Origin: Firmicutes bacterium UBA4916
GTDB lineage: Bacteria > Bacillota > Clostridia > Tissierellales > Tepidimicrobiaceae
Assembly: GCA_002398845.1 (NCBI GenBank)
Contig: DHBY01000099.1
Location: 1 to 6,553 of the forward strand
Length of the DNA stretch: 6,553 nucleotides
Direction of reading: 5' to 3'
This document shows positions 1 through 6,090 of the stretch, one piece after another. Numbering within the stretch: position 1 is the first letter of the stretch; the number at the start of each line of letters is the position of its first letter. A model generated the notes under the pieces. The model was not told the DNA's origin and searched no databases. It worked only from the letters and a program-made list of their open reading frames with translations. A program made the position numbers and the translations under genes.

Positions 1-12
1 TTCAGTGGTCTC

Positions 13-30
13 GAACCGTCCCTAGTGCAC
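13..30 (-). repeat. Possible fragment of a dispersed GGGACGGTTC-type repeat
   Basis: Read on the minus strand this is GTGCACTAGGGACGGTTC. From memory, sequences around GGGACGGTTC are dispersed in many clostridial genomes, often near small Y1-type transposases; I cannot check this here. It lies beyond the terminator of the gltS-ftcD-hutD unit, in a stretch (1-65) with no supported gene. Similar wording (GGTTCTTTTTGCAG, minus strand) starts at the right edge of the window, but only GGTTC is directly shared, so the link is weak. Confidence 0.3.
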
Positions 31-65
31 CTGATGCAGAAAAAATACCACAAGTTCAGAAGAAA

Positions 66-103
66 AAACCTTATAATAGCTATTTCTATCTATTATAAGG
101 TTT
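66..103 (-). terminator. Rho-independent terminator after hutD
   Basis: A perfect 14-bp stem (arms 66-79 and 90-103) encloses a 10-nt loop. On the minus strand the stem is followed by a run of six T in the GGTTTTTTCTTCTG context, which is what an intrinsic terminator needs. It sits about 37 nt past the hutD stop and closes the gltS-ftcD-hutD unit. On the plus strand the hairpin is followed by TTTCTATTTA, so it could also stop transcription arriving from the left, less efficiently. Confidence 0.85.
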
Positions 104-139
104 CTATTTACTACTCGATATTATTTGATTTATTAAGGT

Positions 140-721
140 TTATTTGCTCTTAATTACAAACTCAGTGATTATCACTGGTGAATTAGCCCTTGTGATGCTA
201 ATTTTTTCTTCATCATCTATTTCTAAAATAAACAGTGAAAATCCATCAATGTCTCTGTTCTCTTTTTGACCTTTTAGGTTTAATACAAAATCATCCATAG
301 AAAATATAGTTACAATCTTTGAACCCTTAAGAAGATATTCATCTCCTTCTTTTAAGATCTGCATCTTTGCAAGATTTCCATTCTTTACAATAAAATTGTA
401 ATCTCTACAGTCCATAGTATTTTCTGAAGATGTGCTCCAAGAGCCATCAAAATACTCTACTTCATATTTATCTAATTCCCTATTATATAATCCCTCGTGA
501 TATACCCTTAGCTTTCCTTCTAAAGGAAGAATATATCTTTGATAACCACTAAAGTCTGAGAATTTTGATTCAGTAGATGTAAAAGTAGCTGATGAAATCC
601 TCCACAGAAAGTCTTTCTTAGAAAAAATTGCATCTTCCGGGTATATTGCCAACTGGTCTGTTTCTCCACCAGCCCATTTTGTAGTTATGAAATCCTCTTT
701 CTTAACAATCTTTTCTTTCAT
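140..721 (-). CDS. hutD: HutD/Ves family protein
   Basis: This 193-residue protein matches the HutD/Ves family in length (E. coli Ves is about 190 aa) and in its characteristic segments: KWAGGETDQLAIYP at 15-28, FLWRISSATF at 38-47 and FSDFSGYQRYILPLEG at 54-69. The family has a bicupin-like fold. In Pseudomonas, HutD is encoded with histidine-utilization genes and has been proposed to bind a pathway intermediate and moderate flux; no enzymatic reaction is established. It is last in a probable operon, 81 nt after ftcD, a wider gap than between gltS and ftcD, and I see no convincing promoter in that gap. The ATG is supported by AAGGTG 5 nt upstream. The pairing with ftcD supports a role in histidine or formiminoglutamate breakdown. 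No signal peptide is seen, so it is probably cytoplasmic. The family call is firm; the function is inferred. Confidence 0.88.
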   Translation of the reverse strand: MKEKIVKKEDFITTKWAGGETDQLAIYPEDAIFSKKDFLWRISSATFTSTESKFSDFSGYQRYILPLEGKLRVYHEGLYNRELDKYEVEYFDGSWSTSSENTMDCRDYNFIVKNGNLAKMQILKEGDEYLLKGSKIVTIFSMDDFVLNLKGQKENRDIDGFSLFILEIDDEEKISITRANSPVIITEFVIKSK

Positions 722-802
722 ATTGGCACCTTACCTTTTTAACTTAGTTTAAAGCTTTGAAATAATCCTACCACTTTATTCAATTTTTAACTCTTTCATT
801 TT

Positions 803-1702
803 TTATTGTTCATCTAATAATCTTTTTTCTAATATTTGATCCATATTAAAGTTTTCTACTTGTAGATAATATTCTGCAGCATCAATTAGAGATTTCATGG
901 GAACAGTTCCGATAACTTCACTCCCTACTACGCCTACCCCATATCTCTTTGCTTCCATTTTCACCATTTCAAAAGCCTGATAAACTGCTGTTTTTTCGTA
1001 GTTTACAAGATTCATTGAAACTTGGGTTTGATTTCTTTCCTCTAGTTTCAAGCCTATAGCCTTTACATATCTTAAACCACCACCTATATGCCTTATCTTC
1101 TTTGCAATTTTATTTGCAATTTCTACATCTGGTGTGTCCAGATTTATATTAAATGCTACTAGTGGAACCCTTGCCCCCACTGCTGTACATCCACTCTTTG
1201 TATTCATCTCTTGAGGTCCAAAATCTGGTTTCCACTCTTCTTCTTTAATTTTTTCAAAGAAACCCTCATATTGGCCTTTTCTTACTTTTGCAAGATTTTG
1301 TCTCTCAGGTGTTGTTGCTGCATCTTCATATAGATATACTGGAATTCCCCAGCTTCCTATTTCAGCCCCTACTTCTTTTGCAACTTCAACACATTCATCT
1401 ATTGTCACATTAGATACAGGTGTAAATGGTATAACATCTGTTGCTCCCATTCTAGGATGAGCTCCTTCATGTTTTGACATATCTATAAGTTCAGCAGCTT
1501 TTCTTGCAGAATTTATAGCAGCTTCTTTTACCTGTTTGGGAGACCCTATCATAGTAAGAACCGTTCTATTGTGGTCTTTATCAGATGAATAGTCTAAAAT
1601 TGTGATCCCCTTAACTTTTCTAGCTTCATCAATAATTTGTTCTACTAATTCTTTGTCTCTACCTTCACTAAAGTTTGGTACACATTCCATTAATTTTCTC
1701 AT
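803..1702 (-). CDS. ftcD: Glutamate formimidoyltransferase
   Basis: This enzyme transfers the formimino group of N-formimino-L-glutamate to tetrahydrofolate, giving 5-formimino-THF and glutamate, the last step of one histidine degradation route. At 299 residues it is the monofunctional transferase, matching the N-terminal half of mammalian FTCD; no cyclodeaminase domain is fused. Recognisable segments are ECVPNFSEGR at 6-15, DHNRTVLTMIG at 43-53, HEGAHPRMGATDVIPFTP at 78-95, GCTAVGARVPLVAFNINLDT at 171-190 and the C-terminal subdomain segment RHIGGGLRYVKAIGL near 204-218. His82, in AHPRMG, corresponds to the catalytic histidine of the mammalian enzyme. The ATG follows GGGGAGG (1708-1714) with 5 nt spacing, and the gene starts 22 nt after gltS stops, so cotranscription is likely. 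It should be cytoplasmic. The cyclodeaminase (FchA) needed to process formimino-THF and the upstream hut genes are not in this window. Confidence 0.96.
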   Translation of the reverse strand: MRKLMECVPNFSEGRDKELVEQIIDEARKVKGITILDYSSDKDHNRTVLTMIGSPKQVKEAAINSARKAAELIDMSKHEGAHPRMGATDVIPFTPVSNVTIDECVEVAKEVGAEIGSWGIPVYLYEDAATTPERQNLAKVRKGQYEGFFEKIKEEEWKPDFGPQEMNTKSGCTAVGARVPLVAFNINLDTPDVEIANKIAKKIRHIGGGLRYVKAIGLKLEERNQTQVSMNLVNYEKTAVYQAFEMVKMEAKRYGVGVVGSEVIGTVPMKSLIDAAEYYLQVENFNMDQILEKRLLDEQ

Positions 1703-1724
1703 AATTTCCTCCCCATTTCATTTT

Positions 1725-2963
1725 TTATTTTAAAACTTTAACAAAAGTTTTTATAAACCATATTGTCTGTGGTTGATAAATAATATCTACCAAAAACGCT
1801 CCAACTATTGGAACTATCATCATAGCTTTTCTACTCATTCCATACTTTTCATTAATAGCTGTCATATTAACTATTGCAGAAGGAGTAGCCCCTAATCCAT
1901 GGCCACATAAACCTGCACACATAACTGCAGCATCATAGTTGCTTCCCAATATTCTGAAAACTACAAAGTAAGCTAATACTACCATTACCACTACTTGAGC
2001 TAAAACTACCAACAGAACTCCACCTATTAGTCCAGATAATTCCCATAGTCTCAAAGTCATAAGGGCTAATGATAGATAAAGATTTAGCATGACATTGCCA
2101 ATTTCATCAACTAATGCAAAGTCAAATTTATAGAAGTTAAATTTTTCATTTAAATTTCTAAGTATCACTGCTACAAACATAGCCCCGACATAAGTAGGAA
2201 ATCCCATATTGATTACCTTACCTATCCATCCCGATACTATAGTTCCTAGAGCCATACATATGATAATTGCAGATACATTCTTCATTATATCAAGGGAACT
2301 TAGTTTTTCTCCTGTTCCTACATTGATCTCTGTAACAGATGTATCAAAATCCTCATCTGCATCTGGCCTTAGATTGTGCTTTTCAATAAGCCTTCTGCCC
2401 AATGGACCTCCTACAAGTACTGCAGATATAAGACCAAAGGTAGCAGCTGCAGCACCTACTAATTCCCCAGCTTCATATCCCATTTTAACAAAATCACCGC
2501 CATAGGAAAGTGCAGCACCATGGCCACCAATCATGGAGATAGCACTTGCAAGCAATGCATAGGGCGCTTCTAGGCCTATTACCTTAGAAATTGCTATTCC
2601 TAATATATTTTGTATTATTGAAATCACACCAGCTACGGCCCAATATATGATTAGTAGTTTCCCACCTTTCTTAAGTAATGCAAAGCTCGCACCAAGTCCT
2701 ACTGTTGTAAAGAAAGCCAACATAAAAGTATCTTGGAAAATGTTTTCAAAATTAAAAGTAAATGCATTTGTTGAGTACCCTGCCCAAGTGATAAACATGA
2801 ATATAAATCCACCAATAACCGGAGCAGGAATACAATATTTATCGAGTATTTTTATTTTATCTTTTGTAAAATACCCTAAATGTAATAAGATAGCAGCAAA
2901 AGCCAAAGTAACAGCTGCACCTACATTAATTGTGGTAATTCCATCAACAATCTCAAAACTCAT
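1725..2963 (-). CDS. gltS: Sodium/glutamate symporter, GltS family
   Basis: This 412-residue integral membrane protein fits the GltS (ESS) family of Na+-dependent glutamate carriers (E. coli GltS is 401 aa). It is almost wholly hydrophobic with about ten membrane segments. It carries the two inverted halves typical of the fold: PAPVIGG at 46-52, the first re-entrant loop motif GGHGAALSYG at 146-155, and the second, GHGLGATPSAIVNM, at about 354-367. A charged cytoplasmic-type loop around 188-218 (RRLIEKHNLRPDADEDFD) separates the halves. The ATG is preceded by GGAGGG (2969-2974) with 5 nt spacing. It is the first gene after a predicted sigma-54 promoter (3016-3032), leaving a leader of about 43 nt. 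Beside ftcD it may import glutamate or a related acidic amino acid. Because FtcD produces glutamate, transport of formiminoglutamate or glutamate efflux are alternatives the sequence cannot decide. Confidence 0.95.
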   Translation of the reverse strand: MSFEIVDGITTINVGAAVTLAFAAILLHLGYFTKDKIKILDKYCIPAPVIGGFIFMFITWAGYSTNAFTFNFENIFQDTFMLAFFTTVGLGASFALLKKGGKLLIIYWAVAGVISIIQNILGIAISKVIGLEAPYALLASAISMIGGHGAALSYGGDFVKMGYEAGELVGAAAATFGLISAVLVGGPLGRRLIEKHNLRPDADEDFDTSVTEINVGTGEKLSSLDIMKNVSAIIICMALGTIVSGWIGKVINMGFPTYVGAMFVAVILRNLNEKFNFYKFDFALVDEIGNVMLNLYLSLALMTLRLWELSGLIGGVLLVVLAQVVVMVVLAYFVVFRILGSNYDAAVMCAGLCGHGLGATPSAIVNMTAINEKYGMSRKAMMIVPIVGAFLVDIIYQPQTIWFIKTFVKVLK

Positions 2964-2968
2964 AATAT

Positions 2969-2974
2969 CCCTCC
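2969..2974 (-). promoter_or_regulatory. Strong ribosome binding site of gltS
   Basis: On the minus strand this reads GGAGGG, 5 nt before the gltS ATG. It is the best Shine-Dalgarno match in the window and fixes the gltS start. Combined with the sigma-54 promoter it suggests high expression once the unit is activated. Confidence 0.85.
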
Positions 2975-3015
2975 ATTAAATTCATAATTATTCTATAAAT
3001 ACTACACATCTTATG

Positions 3016-3032
3016 TCGCATAACTCATGCCA
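3016..3032 (-). promoter_or_regulatory. Sigma-54 (RpoN) promoter of gltS-ftcD-hutD
   Basis: The minus strand reads T-TGGCATGAGTTATGCGA, to be compared with the sigma-54 consensus TGGCAC-N5-TTGCW. The invariant GG (3031-3030) and GC (3019-3018) are separated by exactly 10 nt, the spacing that defines this promoter class; the -24 box TTGGCATG is nearly ideal, while the -12 box has ATGC in place of TTGC. The predicted start is near 3006, giving a leader of about 43 nt to gltS. No comparable -35/-10 pair was found in this gap. The gene directly upstream encodes an activator of the class such promoters require, which strongly supports the call. Confidence 0.82.
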
Positions 3033-3118
3033 ACTTTTATAAAAAGTAAACAATGTGTATATTACTAGTTCTTCACAGTCAATAGTGAAAATAATCATGA
3101 ACCCTATACATAAACAAA

Positions 3119-3135
3119 CCTGCAATATTTGCAGG
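3119..3135. promoter_or_regulatory. Probable activator binding site 1 (upstream of sigma-54 promoter)
   Basis: This is a perfect-armed 17-bp dyad, CCTGCAA-TAT-TTGCAGG, about 113-129 bp upstream of the predicted gltS transcription start. NtrC-type activators bind dyads of this size at about -80 to -150, usually in pairs. It abuts a second related dyad with no gap. Binding by the adjacent response regulator is inferred from position and symmetry. The alternative is that the sequence is only one arm of a terminator. Confidence 0.6.
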
Positions 3136-3152
3136 GATGCAAATATTGCAGG
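3136..3152. promoter_or_regulatory. Probable activator binding site 2 (upstream of sigma-54 promoter)
   Basis: The sequence GA-TGCAA-ATA-TTGCA-GG repeats the TGCAA-N3-TTGCA core of the neighbouring site; one outer half has GA where the dyad would need CC. It lies about 130-146 bp upstream of the predicted gltS transcription start and 17 bp centre to centre from site 1. Paired sites would allow cooperative assembly of an NtrC-type activator. Assignment to the neighbouring regulator is inference. Confidence 0.55.
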
Positions 3153-3157
3153 GTATT

Positions 3158-4501
3158 TTACAGACCATATTCTTTAATTTTATATCTCAATGTTCTTTCT
3201 CCAATCCCAAGACTATTAGCTGTCCACTTTCTATTTTGATTATTTTTCTTAAGAGCAAATTCTATAACCTTTTTTTCTATTTCCTTCATATTTTCGCCTT
3301 CATAGATCTTTATGTAATTTTTAGTGGAGTCATCAAAATTATTCATTATCTTCTGTGGGCTTATATATAGTGAATCTGCTTCAATATAATCTGAAGTACT
3401 TAATAAAACAGCCCTTTGAATAATATTTTCCAACTCCCTTATATTTCCCTTAAAGCTATAGTTGCTAAGTATTTCATAAGCTTCATCAGTAATTCCCTTG
3501 ATATCTTTATTAAAGGAAATATTATACTTATCAATGAAATAAGGCACTAAGTATTTTAAATCCTCTATACGTTCCCTTAAAGGAGGAGCCACTATATTAA
3601 TTACATTAATTCTATAGTAAAGATCTTCCCTAAAGTTTCCAACCTTTACTTCTTTTTTTAGATTCTTATTAGTAATACAAATAATCCTAACATCCACCTT
3701 ATGGGTTGTTGCACTACCAACACGCCTAACTTCTTTATCTTGTAGAAATCTTAAAAGTTTTGACTGCAATCGTAAATCCATCTCTCCTATTTCGTCAAGT
3801 AGAAGTGTTCCCTTATCTGCTCTTCTTATGATACCAATCTCATCTTTATATGCTCCTGTAAATGCACCTTTCTTATAACCAAAAAGTTCACTTTCTAGAA
3901 GATCTCCTGGCATAGCAGCACAATTTATGGCTACAAAGGGCTTATCAGCACGATTGCTAGACGTGTGAATCCTCTGAGCTATAAGGTCTTTTCCAGTACC
4001 ACTTTCTCCTGTGATTAAAATTGTAGCATTGGTATCTTTCACCCTATCTATAATTTCGAGAACTTTCTTTATATGTGGTGTTTCACCAATTATGTCCCTT
4101 TTTACATATCCCTTCAGGCTATCAATTTTCTGAACCATTTTTAACTTTTCATCAGCTGTGTTTAATAACAATATAAGTTGATCATTGTCAATTGGCTTTG
4201 TTATAAAATAATATGCACCTGATTTAATAGCTTTTATGGAGTTTTCTATGGTAGAATAAGCAGTCATTATAATTATAATAGCATTAGGCCTAAGTTCAAG
4301 AAATTTCTTCATTAGATCAAAGCCACTACCTTCTTTCAATCTTAGATCAAGAAGAACTAAATATATTCCCTCTTTTTTAAATATATCTAGGGCTTCAGAT
4401 AAATTTTCACTTGTATATATTTCAAAATTATCCTCTAAAAGAAATCTAAGAGATCTTAATATTTTAGTTTCATCATCAATTATTAACAATTTGTTCTTCA
4501 T
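3158..4501 (-). CDS. NtrC-type sigma-54-dependent response regulator
   Basis: This 447-residue protein has the full NtrC architecture. The receiver domain (about 1-115) has the acidic pair Asp9-Asp10, phospho-acceptor Asp52, Thr80 and Lys102. The AAA+ domain (about 137-365) has Walker A GESGTGKD at 165-172, the sigma-54 contact loop GAFTGA at 212-217 and Walker B GTLLLDE at 231-237. A Fis-type helix-turn-helix occupies about 401-447 (ANSLGIGERTLRYKIKEYGL at the end). All residues needed for phosphorylation, ATP hydrolysis and sigma-54 contact appear present, so it should activate sigma-54 promoters when phosphorylated. Its ATG, 5' of which lies GGGTGATC, is inside the 3' end of the kinase gene (26-bp overlap), so translation is probably coupled and the two form a cognate pair. 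The next gene downstream has a sigma-54 promoter and paired dyads, its likely target. Which named family member it corresponds to is not clear, so no symbol is given. Confidence 0.95.
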   Translation of the reverse strand: MKNKLLIIDDETKILRSLRFLLEDNFEIYTSENLSEALDIFKKEGIYLVLLDLRLKEGSGFDLMKKFLELRPNAIIIIMTAYSTIENSIKAIKSGAYYFITKPIDNDQLILLLNTADEKLKMVQKIDSLKGYVKRDIIGETPHIKKVLEIIDRVKDTNATILITGESGTGKDLIAQRIHTSSNRADKPFVAINCAAMPGDLLESELFGYKKGAFTGAYKDEIGIIRRADKGTLLLDEIGEMDLRLQSKLLRFLQDKEVRRVGSATTHKVDVRIICITNKNLKKEVKVGNFREDLYYRINVINIVAPPLRERIEDLKYLVPYFIDKYNISFNKDIKGITDEAYEILSNYSFKGNIRELENIIQRAVLLSTSDYIEADSLYISPQKIMNNFDDSTKNYIKIYEGENMKEIEKKVIEFALKKNNQNRKWTANSLGIGERTLRYKIKEYGL

Positions 4502-6071
4502 TTAGATCACCCTTCTTTATTTTTAAACTGATACACATACCCATTTGTTCTCCATCACTTTCAGCAGTAATGCTTCCACCATTTTCATCTACGATCTGCT
4601 TGGCAACAAACATTCCAACCCCATTACCAAATCCCTTAGTTGTATAAAATGGATCAAAAATATGTTGTATATCGTCTTCATTCATCCCATAACCATTGTC
4701 TTTAAAACATAGAATAATTTTCCTATCAGTTTCTATTGCTGATATTTCAATAGTGGGAGATTCAACTTCCCTTATGGCATCCTTGCTATTAAGTAGAATA
4801 TTTAATACCAATTGCTTAAATTGAGAGACATCAAATTTTATATAATAATTTTTATCAATATCAATATTTAATTTTATATTTTTTATTTGAAGTTTAACAA
4901 ATTTGATTGAATTTATTAATTCTTCATATAGATTAAGATTTTCTATAATAGGTTTTCTTGGAGATGTGTATTCCATAAATTCTTTAATAAGCTCATCTAT
5001 CCTATCTATTTCTGCTGGAATATCCTCAGATGCAGCTATTAAAAATTCTTTATTATCTATTTTATCTTTAATCTGACTGGTATATATCTTTATTGAAGTC
5101 ATTGGATTTCGTATTTCATGGGCGATTGATGATATGATTTTATCCATAAATTGCAATTTATCATAACGCCTAAGCTCATTTACAAGCACCTTATGTTCCT
5201 CTGTTTTTACTTCTATTATCCTCTTCAATTTATTGTTAATACTCTGTTTTACAATAACTAAAATCATTAACCCACCACAAATTCCAATGGTAATCTTCCA
5301 TAATCTTTCATACTGTGCCTTTGTATTCTTTATAGGTATGCCAAACCATTTTCTATATAATGAATCATACATTCCATTTTTCTGAATTTCATAAAGTCCC
5401 TCATTAATCTTTTCTAAAAGCACTTTGTTTTTTTTATCTACAGCTATGGAATATCTTTGTTCATTTAGAGCATCATCTACTATCTTAATACGTTCAATTG
5501 AATTCTTTTCCTTACATAGATAATTGACAGTTAAAGTATTTCCAATAAGAGCATCAACTTTACCATTCAATAAATCCTGCAAAGCTTCTTCTAACGAATC
5601 ATATTGAATTATTTTTACATTATTAATTTCACTTATCTCTTTATATATAATATCCTCTTTAAGTAAAGCAACTACTTTATTGTCTAGATCCCTTCTATTT
5701 TTTATATCCATATTATTATCTAATACAAATATTGACTGAGAATTCATCAGAACAGAATCTGAAAATAGAAATTTATTTTTTCTTTCTTCTGATTCCTTCA
5801 TCCCTTGAATTATATCAGCCTGTCCCCTGTCGATAGAATTATAGACATCTTCCCACCTCATAGGCAAAAATTCAAACTCCATTCCTGTTACAAAACTTAT
5901 TGCCTTAAGTATATCAATATTAAAACCCTTGTAAACTCCATCAGAATCAACATATTCATAAGGAGGAAATTGCCTGTCCCCAGCGACCCTATAGATCTCA
6001 GAATCAGCAAAGGAGGGCTGAGGTAATATAATATTCAATAAAATACATAGTATTATTATTGTATTTTTCAT
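4476..6071 (-). CDS. Sensor histidine kinase with amino-acid-binding (SBP family 3) sensor domain
   Basis: From this start the protein is 531 residues. In order: a signal-like segment MKNTIIILCILLNIILPQPSFA (1-22); a family 3 solute-binding domain (about 24-248) with Arg97 in ESEERKNKFLFSDSV and Asp173 in VDALIGN, at the positions that in this family usually contact ligand carboxylate and amino groups; one membrane helix (about 258-276); a short linker without HAMP or PAS; then a HisKA domain with phospho-acceptor His318 in IAHEIRNPMTSI. The ATPase domain has the N box around Asn428, G1 DNGYGM at 458-463, F box FDPFYTTK and G2 GNGVGMFVA. It should sense an amino acid outside the membrane and phosphorylate the overlapping regulator. 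The HEIRNP H box resembles NtrB-like kinases that pair with sigma-54 activators. The in-frame ATG at 6083 would add four residues (MVVL); I prefer 6071 because GGTGG lies 5 nt upstream and the signal begins MK. Ligand identity is unknown; histidine or glutamate is inferred from the neighbours. Confidence 0.93.
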   Translation of the reverse strand: MKNTIIILCILLNIILPQPSFADSEIYRVAGDRQFPPYEYVDSDGVYKGFNIDILKAISFVTGMEFEFLPMRWEDVYNSIDRGQADIIQGMKESEERKNKFLFSDSVLMNSQSIFVLDNNMDIKNRRDLDNKVVALLKEDIIYKEISEINNVKIIQYDSLEEALQDLLNGKVDALIGNTLTVNYLCKEKNSIERIKIVDDALNEQRYSIAVDKKNKVLLEKINEGLYEIQKNGMYDSLYRKWFGIPIKNTKAQYERLWKITIGICGGLMILVIVKQSINNKLKRIIEVKTEEHKVLVNELRRYDKLQFMDKIISSIAHEIRNPMTSIKIYTSQIKDKIDNKEFLIAASEDIPAEIDRIDELIKEFMEYTSPRKPIIENLNLYEELINSIKFVKLQIKNIKLNIDIDKNYYIKFDVSQFKQLVLNILLNSKDAIREVESPTIEISAIETDRKIILCFKDNGYGMNEDDIQHIFDPFYTTKGFGNGVGMFVAKQIVDENGGSITAESDGEQMGMCISLKIKKGDLNEEQIVNN

Positions 6072-6076
6072 TAGTA

Positions 6077-6081
6077 CCACC
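6077..6081 (-). promoter_or_regulatory. Ribosome binding site deciding the kinase start
   Basis: The minus strand reads GGTGG, 5 nt before the ATG at 6071, the same spacing seen for gltS, ftcD and hutD. The competing ATG at 6083 has AAAGG about 4 nt upstream. Both are usable; the downstream one gives the more typical signal peptide. Confidence 0.5.
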
Positions 6082-6090
6082 ATTTAACCT

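Larger units (their letters stand above)
3119..3152 (-). terminator. Hairpin terminator after the response regulator gene
   Basis: A perfect 15-bp stem (arms 3119-3133 and 3138-3152) encloses a 4-nt loop, starting about 5 nt after the response regulator stop codon. On the minus strand it is followed by TTTGTTTATG, a moderate T-rich tail. The stem is AT-rich in the middle with GC clamps at the base. The same bases form the two abutting dyads described as activator sites, so DNA-level and RNA-level roles may coexist. Confidence 0.65.

Noticed and set aside
1..35. tRNA-like GGTTCGAGACC wording on the minus strand
   Set aside because: It recalls a T-loop, but the 5-bp T-stem and an acceptor stem cannot be paired, and the adjoining GGGACGG fits a dispersed repeat better.
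1..153. Possible 3' end of a plus-strand gene entering from the left edge
   Set aside because: Two plus frames are open at the edge, but one runs across the terminator hairpin into hutD and the other stops inside the hairpin; neither gives a recognisable protein.
722..802. Promoter or regulatory element between ftcD and hutD
   Set aside because: The 81-nt gap has only weak -35/-10 look-alikes and the short palindrome AAAGCTTT; nothing exceeds what AT-rich sequence yields by chance.
2209..2505. Plus-strand open frame of 98 codons
   Set aside because: It is fully antisense to gltS, whose family motifs are unmistakable; the translation is low-complexity, serine/proline-rich, and resembles no protein family.
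2647..2979. Plus-strand open frame of 110 codons
   Set aside because: Antisense to the 5' half of gltS, with no recognisable domain; it runs into the gltS ribosome binding site.
3072..3089. Inverted repeat TTCAC-N8-GTGAA between the activator sites and the sigma-54 promoter
   Set aside because: Only five base pairs; a bending or accessory-protein site is possible, but the match is too short to claim.
3137..3370. Plus-strand open frame of 77 codons starting inside the hairpin
   Set aside because: Antisense to the HTH end of the response regulator; its hydrophobic look is a by-product of AT-rich antisense reading and there is no ribosome binding site.
5805..6026. Plus-strand open frame of 73 codons
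   Set aside because: Antisense to the solute-binding domain of the kinase and without family resemblance.
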